Made by a program: the position numbers and the translations under genes
Shown here: positions 44,882-53,503 of the stretch, piece after piece
How the letters are laid out: every line of letters begins with the position of its first letter
Position numbering within the stretch: position 1 is the first letter of the stretch
Source: an uncultured Collinsella sp.
GTDB lineage: Bacteria > Actinomycetota > Coriobacteriia > Coriobacteriales > Coriobacteriaceae
Direction: 5' to 3'
DNA length: 55,448 nt
NCBI GenBank assembly: GCA_900541245.1
Contig: UQIS01000010.1
Location: 1-55,448 of the forward strand
The notes under the pieces: generated by a model
The model's input: only the letters and a program-made list of their open reading frames with translations
What the model was told of the DNA's origin: nothing
The model's database searches: none

Positions 44882-45730
44882 ATGAGCAAAGCTGATCAAC
44901 AGTTTGTAACCATGTGCCGCGATATCTTGGACCATGGCACCACCACCGAGGGCCAAAAGGTCCGCCCGGTGTGGGAGGACGGCACCCCTGCCTATACCAT
45001 TAAAAACTTTGGTGTCACGGCGCGCTATGATCTGCGCGAGGAGTTCCCCGCGCTCACCCTGCGTCGTACGGCGCTTAAGTCTGCCATGGACGAGATTCTG
45101 TGGATCTATCAAAAGAAGTCCAATAACGTGCATGACCTCAACAGCCATATCTGGGATGAGTGGGCCGATGAGACCGGTTCCATCGGTAAAGCCTACGGCT
45201 ATCAGATTGGTCAGAAGAGCCATTACGCCGAGGGCGACTTCGACCAGATTGACCGTGTACTGTACGACCTTAAGCACACGCCGTATAGTCGCCGCATTAT
45301 GACCAATACGTACGTGTTTAGCGATCTGTCCGAGATGCACCTTTATCCATGCGCCTATAGCGTGACCTATAACGTGACGCAGCGTCCTCAGGACGACAAG
45401 CCGACGCTCAACATGATTCTCAACCAGCGCAGCCAGGACATTTTGGCCGCGAACAACTGGAACGTGTGCCAGTACGCCATTTTGCTGATGATGGTCGCGC
45501 AGTCGGTCGATATGATTCCCGGCGAGCTGCTGCATGTGATCGCCGACGCCCATATCTACGACCGTCATGTCGATATTGTCCGCGAACTTATCGAGCGTCC
45601 GCAGTTTGCGGCGCCTAAGGTAACGCTTAACCCCGACGTGCACGATTTCTATGCGTTTACGACCGACGACCTGATTGTGGAGGGCTACGAGCACGGTCCG
45701 CAGGTCAAGAACATTCCCATTGCGGTGTAG
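44882..45730 (+). CDS. thyA: Thymidylate synthase (ThyA)
   Basis: ATG 44882 follows AGGAGGGTCA. The longer upstream frame is antisense to the DUF134 gene and not real. The 282-residue product has the folate-dependent ThyA fold with the catalytic cysteine Cys157 in MHLYPCAYSV, RRIMTN near 138, and QRSQDILAANNWNVCQYAILL. It methylates dUMP with methylene-tetrahydrofolate, releasing dihydrofolate, which the next gene reduces. The Bacillus ThyA-A-like spacing of motifs differs from E. coli. Confidence 0.94.
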   Translation: MSKADQQFVTMCRDILDHGTTTEGQKVRPVWEDGTPAYTIKNFGVTARYDLREEFPALTLRRTALKSAMDEILWIYQKKSNNVHDLNSHIWDEWADETGSIGKAYGYQIGQKSHYAEGDFDQIDRVLYDLKHTPYSRRIMTNTYVFSDLSEMHLYPCAYSVTYNVTQRPQDDKPTLNMILNQRSQDILAANNWNVCQYAILLMMVAQSVDMIPGELLHVIADAHIYDRHVDIVRELIERPQFAAPKVTLNPDVHDFYAFTTDDLIVEGYEHGPQVKNIPIAV

Positions 45731-45739
45731 GTGGTGCTC

Positions 45740-46258
45740 ATGACGTGTAAGCTATCTGCTATCGTTGCCGTGTGTGACGATTGGGGCATTGGGTGCGAGG
45801 GCGACATGGTGGTGTCCAATCGCGCCGACATGCGCCATTTTGTGGCCTGCACCAAGGGCTGCCCGGTCATCATGGGGCGCAAGACGCTGCTGAGTTTTCC
45901 CGGTGGGCGTCCACTCAAGAACCGTCGCAATATCGTGCTTACGCGCGACGATAGCTTTGCGCCCGAGGGCGTTGACGTGGTGCATAGCGTTGACGAGGCG
46001 CTCGCCGCGGTAGCCGATGAGCCTGTTGCCTGGGTGATCGGTGGCGGTGAGGTGTATCGGCAGTTTTTGCCGTATTGCGCCGAGGCCGAGGTCACGCACA
46101 GCCATTGCGCCCATGCCGTGGACACGTACTTTCCTAATCTGGATGCCGATTCTGCGTGGGAAGTTGCGCGGCGCGACGGGGTTGCCACGATTGCCTCTGG
46201 CGAGGGCGATGAGGGTGTCGATTATGAGTTCGTGACGTATCGTCGCGTTGAGGCGTAA
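45740..46258 (+). CDS. folA: Dihydrofolate reductase
   Basis: ATG 45740 has AGGTGG about 6 bp upstream. A GTG at 45731 is the alternative. The 172-residue protein has the DHFR motifs IVAVCDDWGIGCEGDM, NRADMRHFVACTKGCPVIMGRKT and VIGGGEVYRQFLPYC, with the acidic Asp in the active site. It recycles the dihydrofolate formed by ThyA. The two genes are 9 bp apart, forming a standard pair. Confidence 0.95.
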   Translation: MTCKLSAIVAVCDDWGIGCEGDMVVSNRADMRHFVACTKGCPVIMGRKTLLSFPGGRPLKNRRNIVLTRDDSFAPEGVDVVHSVDEALAAVADEPVAWVIGGGEVYRQFLPYCAEAEVTHSHCAHAVDTYFPNLDADSAWEVARRDGVATIASGEGDEGVDYEFVTYRRVEA

Positions 46259-46302
46259 ATCGTCTGGCGTGAACGGTATCATCGGGTTGATTGAATGCAT
46301 GG

Positions 46303-46327
46303 GGCGGCGCTTAGCGTCGCCTCGTTT
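46303..46327 (+). terminator. Hairpin after folA
   Basis: GGCGGCGC pairs with GCGTCGCC (one G-U) around TTA and is followed by TCGTTT. It probably ends the thyA-folA transcript. Confidence 0.6.
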
Positions 46328-46367
46328 GGTATAGACGTGCTGTAAAGAAGGGTGCGGGCTGGCTGCT

Positions 46368-47282
46368 ATGACTGATGCCGTTGAGGTTCTGCGAATTGAT
46401 TCGCTCGAGGACGAGCGGCTCGATGCCTACGTGCGACTGACCGAGCGTGAGCTTCGCTGCGTGTTGGAGCCGCAGAAGGGCATTTTTATCGCTGAGAGTG
46501 CCAAGGTCATCGAGCGCGCGGTGCGTGCCGGATATCAGCCGGTGAGCTTTCTTTTGGGCGAACGCTGGCTCGACCAGATGATGCCGCTGTTTGAGCGCCT
46601 AGTCGTGCGCGAGGGCGCGGGTCCTGTTCCTGTGTTCGTCGCCTCCATGGAGCTCATGGAGCAGTTGACGGGCTTTAACGTGACGCGCGGTGCGCTTGCG
46701 GCGTTTCGTCGCCCGCGTCAGATTCCGGTTGATGAGTTCTTGGGTGGCGTCGTCGAGGTGGCGGGGGAGCGTCCGGTGCGCGTGTGCGTGCTCGAGGGTA
46801 TTGTCGACCACACCAATGTTGGCGCGATTTTCCGCTCTGCTGCCGCATTGAACGTTGACGGTATTTTGGTCAGCCCGACGTGCTGCGACCCGCTGTACCG
46901 TCGCTCGGCCCGCGTGAGCATGGGCACCGTGTTTCAGGTGCCGTGGACGCGCATTGGCAGCGAGGCTCGTGTGTGGCCGCATGATGGTCTGAGCGCGTTG
47001 CACGATGCCGGTTTTTCGTGTGCCGCTATGGCGTTGACGGACGATTCCGTATCGCTGGACGATCCCGTGCTGCAGGAGATTGACCGCTTGGCAATCTTTA
47101 TGGGTACCGAGGGTGCCGGCTTGGGCGCCAAGACCATTGCCGGCTGTGACCACGCGGTGCGCATTCCGATGGCGCACGGGGTCGATTCGCTCAACGTGGC
47201 CGCGGCGAGTGCCGTCGCCTTTTGGCAGCTGTGCCCGCACGTGAGCAACGAGTATCACTACCAGCCGGGGCTGTATCACTAG
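46368..47282 (+). CDS. TrmH/SpoU-family RNA 2'-O-methyltransferase
   Basis: The 304-residue protein has a SpoU knot domain in its C-terminal half. The three conserved motifs are NVGAIFRSAAAL, FMGTEGAGL and IPMAHGVDSLNVAAASAVA, which form the SAM-binding trefoil knot. The N-terminal ~120 residues form an RNA-recognition extension, as in RlmB/TsnR-like enzymes. It methylates a ribose of rRNA or tRNA, and the exact site cannot be told from sequence. It stands alone between folA and the exporter. Confidence 0.9.
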   Translation: MTDAVEVLRIDSLEDERLDAYVRLTERELRCVLEPQKGIFIAESAKVIERAVRAGYQPVSFLLGERWLDQMMPLFERLVVREGAGPVPVFVASMELMEQLTGFNVTRGALAAFRRPRQIPVDEFLGGVVEVAGERPVRVCVLEGIVDHTNVGAIFRSAAALNVDGILVSPTCCDPLYRRSARVSMGTVFQVPWTRIGSEARVWPHDGLSALHDAGFSCAAMALTDDSVSLDDPVLQEIDRLAIFMGTEGAGLGAKTIAGCDHAVRIPMAHGVDSLNVAAASAVAFWQLCPHVSNEYHYQPGLYH

Positions 47283-47407
47283 GCAGATAGTTTGCACCGG
47301 GCTCTGACTCGGGGTGTTTCGGTCGACGTCGGTCGGTGCTAAGCTGCTATTAGCTTAGGTCTTTAATTACTGTTTTGTCGGTTGACGTACGCTTTTGGGG
47401 AGGGCGT

Positions 47408-48757
47408 GTGGCTAAGAAATCTACGGCTATCGATGTAACGCAGGGTGTTATTTGGCAGCAGCTGCTTTCGCTGTGCGTTCCCATCTTTTTTAGTTCGTTT
47501 TTTCAGCAGGCCTACACGCTTATCGGTACCTATATCGTCGGTCAGTTTGGCGGCAAGCTCGCGCTAGGTGGCATTCAAGCTACGATGGTGCTCACCGAGC
47601 TCTGCATTGGCTTTTGCGTTGGCGTCGGCGCCGGCTGCGCGGTCATTACCGGTCAGTATTTTGGTCAGCACGATGATGAGCGACTGAGCCGTTCGGTCCA
47701 TACGGCCATGACGCTCGCGCTGGTGGGCGGTATCGTTTTCTCGATTCTTGGCATAGTGTTCGTTGAGCCCATGCTGGTACTTATGAACACTCCGCATGAA
47801 CTTTTGGCCGAGGGCGTGGCCTATGCTCGTTGCTATTTTGCCGCCATGGTTGCGGCGCTGCTACTCAATATGGGAACGGCACTGCTGCGCGCCGTGGGCG
47901 ACACGCGCGGGCCTGCTGTGATCATCGCTTCCGGCTGCCTTGTTAATGCAGTGCTGGATGTCATCTTCGTTGCCGTGCTTCATATGGAGGCTCTGGGCTG
48001 CGGCATCGCGGTGGCGCTGACTATTTGCTCCAACGCCACGATGATCGTGATTCGTATGATGCACGCACCGGGTGCGTGGCGGCTTTCACTGTCCAAACTC
48101 GGCATTGATCCTGGCATTTGTAAGACCATGATCTCGTGTGGTCTGCCGCTTGGCTTTCAGTCTGCTGCGTATTCTATTTCCAACGTTTTGATTCAGGTGT
48201 CGGTCAATTCGTTTGGCGCCGATGTCACCACGGCGTGGGGTCTTTCGGGCCGCTTGGATGGCATTGTCTGGATGGTTACCGAGGCGCTTGGCGTGTCGAT
48301 CACCACGTTCTCGGCACAGAACTTTGGCGCGCGCAACTACGAGCGCATGCGCAAGGGCTACCATACGTCGCTCGTGCTGTCGTTTATGCTCATTGGTGGC
48401 CTGTCTGCCGTGCTGCTGGTGTTCTCGGGTCCGTTGTCACGTCTGTTTGTCGACGATGCTTCGATTTCGGCGTACACCACTACGATTCTTCATTTTATCG
48501 CGCCGTTCTACGCGATCTTCTCGATTATCGAGAATGCGTCGGGCTCCATTCGTGGTGCCGGCGTGAGCTTGCAGCCCATGATGCTCACGATTTTTGGCAC
48601 CGTCGTGCTCAGGGTGATTTGGGTGTTTGCGATTATGCCGTTCGATCCGTCGCTTGAGCACCTGCTGCTGGTTTACCCCGTAACCTGGCTCATCACGGCC
48701 ACGATGTTCACCATCTACCACCACAGTGGCAACTGGCTAGGTCGCGCCACCGCCTAG
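47408..48757 (+). CDS. MATE-family efflux transporter
   Basis: GTG 47408, with GGGGAGGG just upstream, starts a 449-residue protein that begins with a short cytoplasmic segment. About twelve membrane helices arranged as two six-helix halves contain the family repeat features (GGIQATMVLTELCIGFCVGVG and, in the second half, SGRLDGIVWMVTEALGV). MATE carriers export cationic drugs or metabolites with Na+ or H+. The substrate cannot be predicted. Its stop codon lies inside a palindrome shared with the next gene. Confidence 0.9.
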   Translation: MAKKSTAIDVTQGVIWQQLLSLCVPIFFSSFFQQAYTLIGTYIVGQFGGKLALGGIQATMVLTELCIGFCVGVGAGCAVITGQYFGQHDDERLSRSVHTAMTLALVGGIVFSILGIVFVEPMLVLMNTPHELLAEGVAYARCYFAAMVAALLLNMGTALLRAVGDTRGPAVIIASGCLVNAVLDVIFVAVLHMEALGCGIAVALTICSNATMIVIRMMHAPGAWRLSLSKLGIDPGICKTMISCGLPLGFQSAAYSISNVLIQVSVNSFGADVTTAWGLSGRLDGIVWMVTEALGVSITTFSAQNFGARNYERMRKGYHTSLVLSFMLIGGLSAVLLVFSGPLSRLFVDDASISAYTTTILHFIAPFYAIFSIIENASGSIRGAGVSLQPMMLTIFGTVVLRVIWVFAIMPFDPSLEHLLLVYPVTWLITATMFTIYHHSGNWLGRATA

Positions 48758-48783
48758 CCATTCGGGACGTCCCCAATGGCTAG
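48754..48783. repeat. GGGACGTCCC palindrome covering two convergent stop codons
   Basis: CTAGCCATTCGGGAC and GTCCCCAATGGCTAG form a 30-bp palindrome with one mismatch. It includes the stop of the MATE gene (48755-48757) and, on the other strand, the stop of cobO (48780-48782). It shares its core with the repeat at 28582-28609. A bidirectional transcript end is likely. Confidence 0.88.
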
Positions 48784-49265
48784 TATTCGATGCCTTGGCG
48801 GGCTAGGAGACCTTCATCGAAGTAGTGTTTGACGGGGCGCATTACGGTTACTAGGTCGGCAAGGTCGGCGAGGGGTAGCAAGCCGCGGCCGGGGAGCACG
48901 AGTTTCGTGGTGGCGGGCCTTATCGCGATCAGCGCTTCGACATCCTTGCGCGTTACAAAGCCGCGGCGCATCGCTTCGCCGAGTTCGTCCAGGATGAGCG
49001 CATCGACCTGCGAGATCTGCTCGCGTGCTAGCTCCAGAATCTGTGCCGCGCAGGCCTCGGGCGTGTCGTGGTCGGCTTGTACGGTGCGCAGACCCAAACG
49101 GGGCGCCGCATCATGCTCGGCGCAGTGAAGTTTCTTGGCAGACTGCAGCCTAAGAACGTTAAGTCCATAGCCCGTGGCGCGCAGCGCGAGCCTCAGCGCA
49201 GCCGTCGTCTTGCCCTTGCCGTCGCCTGTATAGATTTGAACCTTGCCGACTTACAGTGATGCCAT
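48780..49265 (-). pseudogene. cobO: cobO with an in-frame TAA at codon 5
   Basis: ATG 49265 has AAAGGA 5 bp upstream and reads MASL, then TAA (49251-49253), then continues without a further stop for 156 codons. The resumed frame starts VGKVQIYTGDGKGKTTAAL with the P-loop GDGKGKTT of corrinoid adenosyltransferases, followed by DALILDELGEAMRRG (the DE motif) and VMRPVKHYFDEGLLARQGIEY, the family C-terminus. No ATG, GTG or TTG occurs between the stop and the P-loop, so restart cannot rescue it. CobO adenylates cobyrinic acid diamide or cobalamin. A sequencing error is possible. Confidence 0.85.
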
Positions 49266-49342
49266 CTCTGTCCTTTCGTGCCCGGCGTCGGTTTATCGCC
49301 GGCCGGGTTGGGTATTCTATTTAGCAATATCAACCCCAGTAG

Positions 49343-51250
49343 ATGGAGTTCAAGCAGATGGAGATGGATGACAACAAGCGTAGACGGAATATGATTCTCT
49401 ACGTGCTCATCGCCTTCGTCGTCTACCTCGTGCTCTCGACCGTTCTGTTCCCCAACATCGGTCACACGCAGCAGATTACGAAGACCGATTACTCGACGTT
49501 TGTCAAAGCGCTCGATAAGAAGAGTGTCGACAAGGTCGAGTACAACACGGACGATTACTCGATTTATTACACCAAGAAGGGCGAGGACGAGAACATCGCC
49601 TATAAGACGACCGGTGTGCCGAACGATGCGGGCTTTACCGATCGCGTGCTTGAGTCTGGCGCTTCGCTGGAGTCGGTCGTTCCCGATAAAAACTCGGGTT
49701 TGATGACCTACTACCTGCTTACGCTCATCCTTCCCATGGCGATTTTCTTCCTGATCGGCTGGTGGCTCAACCGCCGCATGAAGAAGGCCATGGGTGATGA
49801 CGGTCCTTCGATGAACTTTGGCGGCGGTGGCTTTGGCGGCGGCGGACTGGGTAAGTCCGGCGCGCGCGTGATCGCCTCCAAGGACGTGGGCGTGACCTTT
49901 AAGGATGTCGCCGGCCAGGAAGAGGCCAAGGAGTCCCTCAAGGAGGTCGTCGACTTTCTGGAGAAGCCCCAGCGCTACGAGGAGATTGGCGCCAAGCTGC
50001 CGCGCGGTGCTCTCCTTGTTGGCCCTCCGGGTACCGGTAAGACCCTGCTAGCCAAGGCTGTTGCCGGCGAGGCGGGTGTTCCGTTCTTTAGCATTTCGGG
50101 CTCTGAGTTCGTTGAGATGTTTGTCGGTCGCGGCGCTGCTAAGGTTCGTGACCTGTTTAAGCAGGCCAAGGAAAAGGCGCCGTGTATCGTCTTTATCGAT
50201 GAGATCGATACCATCGGTAAGAAGCGCGACGGCGGCGGCTTTAGCGGCAACGACGAGCGCGAGCAGACGCTCAATCAGTTGCTGACCGAGATGGATGGAT
50301 TCGACAACCACAAGGGTATCGTTGTCCTTGCCGCAACAAACCGCCCCGACAGTCTCGATCCGGCGCTGCTGCGCCCCGGTCGTTTTGACCGCCGCATCCC
50401 CGTCGAGTTGCCCGATCTGACCGGCCGTAAGAACATCCTCGAGCTCCACGCCAAGAGCGTGAAGACCCAACCGCCGATCGATCTGACCGCGATTGCCCGC
50501 GCCACGCCCGGTGCCTCGGGCGCCGACCTGGCCAATATCATCAACGAGGGCGCCCTGCGCGCCGTTCGCGAGGGTCGCAAGCGTGCAACCCAGGACGACT
50601 TCGAGGAGTCGGTGGAGGTCGTCATTGCCGGCCAACAGCGTAAGTCCACGGTGCTTTCCGACCACGAGAAGCAGGTCGTTTCCTACCACGAGATCGGCCA
50701 TGCCATCGTCGCTGCCCGCCAAAAGGGTTCCGCGCCGGTTACCAAGATCACCATCGTGCCGCGCACGAGCGGTGCTCTTGGCTATACCATGCAGGTCGAG
50801 GAGGACGAGCGCTTCCTGACGACACGCCAGGAGGTCTTGGACAAGCTTGCCGTCTACTGCGGCGGCCGTGCGGCCGAGGAACTCATCTTTGGCGAGATGA
50901 CGACCGGTGCCGCCAACGATATCGAACAGGCCACCAAGCTCGCCCGCAACATGGTGACGCGCTTTGGTATGTCCGACGAGTTTGGCATGATGGCGCTCGG
51001 TACCGTGCAGAATGCGTACCTCAACCAGGACACGTCGCTTACCTGCGCTCCCGGTACGGCCGAGCGCGTGGACGCGATTGTCGCTAAGCTGATCGAGGAC
51101 GCGCACGATCGCGCCCTGCAGATCCTCAAGGAGAACAAGTTTAAGCTCCATGAGCTGGCTCGTTATCTGTACAAGAAGGAGACCATTACGGGTGAGGAGT
51201 TCATGAACCTCCTCACGCGCGAGAATCCGCTGATGCCCAAGCAGCAGTAA
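49343..51250 (+). CDS. ftsH: ATP-dependent zinc metalloprotease FtsH
   Basis: The start could be ATG 49343, 49358 or 49364. GGAG at 49345 suits 49358, so the first may be five residues too long. The 635-residue product has two membrane helices (about 17-37 and 120-142) around an extracellular domain. A Gly-rich linker leads to the AAA domain with Walker A GPPGTGKT (227-234), VFIDEID and the arginine-finger region, then the protease with HEIGH (449-453). It degrades membrane and regulatory proteins. Confidence 0.97.
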   Translation: MEFKQMEMDDNKRRRNMILYVLIAFVVYLVLSTVLFPNIGHTQQITKTDYSTFVKALDKKSVDKVEYNTDDYSIYYTKKGEDENIAYKTTGVPNDAGFTDRVLESGASLESVVPDKNSGLMTYYLLTLILPMAIFFLIGWWLNRRMKKAMGDDGPSMNFGGGGFGGGGLGKSGARVIASKDVGVTFKDVAGQEEAKESLKEVVDFLEKPQRYEEIGAKLPRGALLVGPPGTGKTLLAKAVAGEAGVPFFSISGSEFVEMFVGRGAAKVRDLFKQAKEKAPCIVFIDEIDTIGKKRDGGGFSGNDEREQTLNQLLTEMDGFDNHKGIVVLAATNRPDSLDPALLRPGRFDRRIPVELPDLTGRKNILELHAKSVKTQPPIDLTAIARATPGASGADLANIINEGALRAVREGRKRATQDDFEESVEVVIAGQQRKSTVLSDHEKQVVSYHEIGHAIVAARQKGSAPVTKITIVPRTSGALGYTMQVEEDERFLTTRQEVLDKLAVYCGGRAAEELIFGEMTTGAANDIEQATKLARNMVTRFGMSDEFGMMALGTVQNAYLNQDTSLTCAPGTAERVDAIVAKLIEDAHDRALQILKENKFKLHELARYLYKKETITGEEFMNLLTRENPLMPKQQ

Positions 51251-51276
51251 AGCCGCGGCCGAGCCAGTAAACGCCG

Positions 51277-51314
51277 ACGCCCCATTTGAGCAGCTTACTC
51301 AAATGGGGCGTTTT
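51277..51314 (+). terminator. Intrinsic terminator of ftsH
   Basis: A perfect 14-bp stem (ACGCCCCATTTGAG with its complement) and a 7-base loop are followed by TTTT. It lies only 18 bp upstream of the DUF523 start. Confidence 0.88.
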
Positions 51315-51331
51315 GCTTGAGAGGGATGGAA

Positions 51332-51823
51332 ATGAAGATCGTGGTGAGTGCCTGTTTGATGGGCGAGAGCTGCAAGTATAATGGGCTCGACAACTATCAT
51401 CGCGAGTTGGTCGAGGCCTGCGAGCGTACAGGGACCGAGGTCCTCTTGGTGTGCCCTGAGGTCTTTGGGGGCCTGCCCACGCCGCGCAAGCCGTCCGAGA
51501 TTGTGAACGGCGAGGTCTGTACCTGCGAGGGCGTGTCCGTTGACCTGGAATTTCGCCTAGGCGCCCAACGTGCGCTCGACATGTGCGAGCAGGCGGGTGG
51601 GCCGGAAGAGATCGCCGCGTGCATCCTGCAGGACCGTAGTCCCTCGTGCGGCGCGAGCCTCATCTACGACGGAACCTTTAGCGGTACGCTCACCGCGGGC
51701 AACGGTGTTTTCGTCGACCTGCTGCTGCGTCACGGGTACCGCGTGATTCCGGCTAGTGAGTTCGATCCCAGCATGTTGGAACATTGTCCACAGCACTCGA
51801 ACCGAACATTTCCTCACGGGTGA
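51332..51823 (+). CDS. DUF523 family protein, 3' end altered by the recombinase junction
   Basis: ATG 51332 follows GAGAGGGATGG. The 163-residue frame has the DUF523 features MKIVVSACLMGESCKYNG, LLVCPEVFGGLPTPRKPSE and CILQDRSPSCGASLIYDGTF, with conserved cysteines. The domain is complete to about residue 147 (VIPASEFDPS). The last ~15 residues (HCPQHSNRTFPHG and before) are encoded by DNA that is antisense to the recombinase 3' end, so they are unlikely to be native. The family function is unknown. Confidence 0.75.
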   Translation: MKIVVSACLMGESCKYNGLDNYHRELVEACERTGTEVLLVCPEVFGGLPTPRKPSEIVNGEVCTCEGVSVDLEFRLGAQRALDMCEQAGGPEEIAACILQDRSPSCGASLIYDGTFSGTLTAGNGVFVDLLLRHGYRVIPASEFDPSMLEHCPQHSNRTFPHG

Positions 51824-53240
51824 CCGTTTTGGCATCATCCGTGAAGTTGAAATTGAGTACGACCCGGTCATCAAAGACGTAGACCGAGTTGACAAAGGTA
51901 TCAATGATCTGCCGCTGGTGTTCCGTGCTGCCCACGTCACCCTTGCGGAATTTTTCAAGCCAGAACCGAATCCACTCACGGGTCAGGACGGGCTTTTTCA
52001 GCTCTTCTTCCAGAATGCTGGTGTTCAGGGCTTCTTTCCGGGCTTCCAGCTCGTCCAACCGCTGCTTGGTGGTCGGGGTCAGGATGCCCTGTTCAATGGC
52101 TTCCAGAAGGTTTGCCAGCCGCTTCTCCGTGTCCCGGAGCTGCTCTTTCAGGACAGGCAGCCGGTTGTTCTCCTTCTGCTGGGCATCCATGACCAAATCT
52201 ATCAGCCGTTCGATGATTTCATCGCTGAAAATCACCTTAATGGCAGTGTCCACCACGAACCGTTCCAGCGGCTCCTTGCGGATGGCTTTCAGGTCGCAAT
52301 GCGCCTTGCCGTGGCGTTTGGCGTTGCCGCACTTATAGTAATAGTAGGTGTTTCCCATGTGGCTGGTGCCGCTTTCGCCACCCATCAGGGTGCCGCACTT
52401 GCCACAGAACAGCTTGGTGGTCAGCAGATAGCTCACATCCTCTTTTGCAGGCCGACCATGGGCGATCCTGTTCTGCTCAAAACGCTGCTGCACCCGGTCA
52501 AACAGGTCCTGGTCAACAATGGCCGGAATGCCGCCCGGCGTCACAATGTCCTTGTAGCGGTATTCGCCGATGTAGCGGCGGTTGCGGAAGATCTGGAAGA
52601 AGCTGTTCTTCACGAACGGCTTCCCGGTGCGGGTACGCAGGCCGCGCTCGTTCAGGGATGCGGCAATCTTCTCAGCCGGTTCGCCGTCGGCGTACCGGCT
52701 GAAGATCTCCTGCACAATAGGAGCCGTTTCCGGGTCGATATGGTACAGCCTGTCCTCCTTGCCAATGGTGAAGCCCAGCGGAACGATACCGCCGTTGTAC
52801 TTGCACTGGAGGGCATTTTCGCGCTCACCGCGCGCTACTTTCAGGGCAAGTTCGGCGGAATAGTATTCCGCCATGCCGATAAGCATACTCTCCACCATAA
52901 TGCCTTCAGGCCCCTGCGAAATGGGTTCCATGGCAGACACCAGATGGACGCCGTTCTTTTCCAGCTGGTACTTGTAGTTCACGGCATCGAACCGATTCCG
53001 GGCAAAGCGGTCGAGCTTCCAGACCAGAACCACATCGAAGATTTTCTTTCCGCTGTCCTTGATCATCCGCTGAAAGTCTGGGCGGTCATCCGTTTTGGCA
53101 GAGTAGGCACGGTCAATGTAGGTGCCGACCACGGTGATGCCGTTCTTCTCGGCGTAGTCCTTGCAGTCGCGCAGTTGTCCTTCAATGGACGCTTCTCGCT
53201 GGCTGTCAGATGAATAGCGGGCGTAGATCACGGCGGTCAT
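51753..53240 (-). CDS. Large serine recombinase of an integrative element
   Basis: ATG 53240 has a textbook AAGGAGGTGCAACC site. An extension upstream of it has no support. The 495-residue protein has the resolvase catalytic domain with YARYSSDSQ (Ser10 as nucleophile), KLDRFARNRFD, a recombinase domain (about 160-270), a zinc beta-ribbon (LFCGKCGTLMGG, CGNAKRHGKAHC) and a C-terminal coiled coil, typical of Tn4451/Tn5397-type TnpX/TndX enzymes. Such enzymes excise and insert mobilizable or conjugative elements. The gene ends inside the DUF523 3' end, and the last residues may be host-derived. Codon style differs from the region on its left. Confidence 0.93.
   Translation of the reverse strand: MTAVIYARYSSDSQREASIEGQLRDCKDYAEKNGITVVGTYIDRAYSAKTDDRPDFQRMIKDSGKKIFDVVLVWKLDRFARNRFDAVNYKYQLEKNGVHLVSAMEPISQGPEGIMVESMLIGMAEYYSAELALKVARGERENALQCKYNGGIVPLGFTIGKEDRLYHIDPETAPIVQEIFSRYADGEPAEKIAASLNERGLRTRTGKPFVKNSFFQIFRNRRYIGEYRYKDIVTPGGIPAIVDQDLFDRVQQRFEQNRIAHGRPAKEDVSYLLTTKLFCGKCGTLMGGESGTSHMGNTYYYYKCGNAKRHGKAHCDLKAIRKEPLERFVVDTAIKVIFSDEIIERLIDLVMDAQQKENNRLPVLKEQLRDTEKRLANLLEAIEQGILTPTTKQRLDELEARKEALNTSILEEELKKPVLTREWIRFWLEKFRKGDVGSTEHQRQIIDTFVNSVYVFDDRVVLNFNFTDDAKTVTREEMFGSSAVDNVPTCWDRTH
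51774..51783. other. Candidate crossover site at the element or contig junction
   Basis: TGTTGGAACA is symmetric apart from a central GG. Serine integrases cut att sites at a central 2-bp dinucleotide within an imperfect palindrome, so this could be the crossover. It lies where DUF523-like coding ends and recombinase-like coding begins. This is an inference from position and shape only. Confidence 0.35.
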
Positions 53241-53276
53241 GGTTGCACCTCCTTGGCGTGTATTCGACTTGCCTTT

Positions 53277-53305
53277 ATAGTATCGGGTCAAGCGCAGCTT
53301 GTCAA
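53277..53305 (-). promoter_or_regulatory. Promoter of the serine recombinase
   Basis: On the minus strand a consensus TTGACA (53300-53305) and TACTAT (53277-53282) are separated by exactly 17 bp, ending about 36 bp before the start codon. Confidence 0.8.
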
Positions 53306-53385
53306 CAATCTGCGAGCAGAGTGAAATGCGAAAATTGCGAAACGCAGCGAAAAAGGTGAGAGCAAGAATCGTCCCGTGGCCACAA

Positions 53386-53450
53386 ATTTTCAATTCTTGA
53401 AAATTCTTGCCCCTTTGGGACAGCTTCTTGTTGGGGCGTGCCTGCCCCAA
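53386..53450. repeat. Two inverted repeats upstream of the recombinase
   Basis: ATTTTCAA/TTGAAAAT (53386-53393 with 53397-53404) and TTGGGGC/GCCCCAA (53431-53437 with 53444-53450) lie close together in non-coding DNA. Their arrangement is reminiscent of transfer origins of mobilizable Firmicutes elements, but no relaxase gene is present here. Confidence 0.45.
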
Positions 53451-53503
53451 ACCCTGCTGGAACGAGTACGGCAAACTGGAATTTGACTAATCCTACATGT
53501 GCA

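Noticed and set aside
53241..53474. N-terminal extension of the serine recombinase
   Set aside because: The extension has no domain, crosses the promoter boxes, and MTAVIYARYSS is a normal start for this family with a perfect ribosome binding site.
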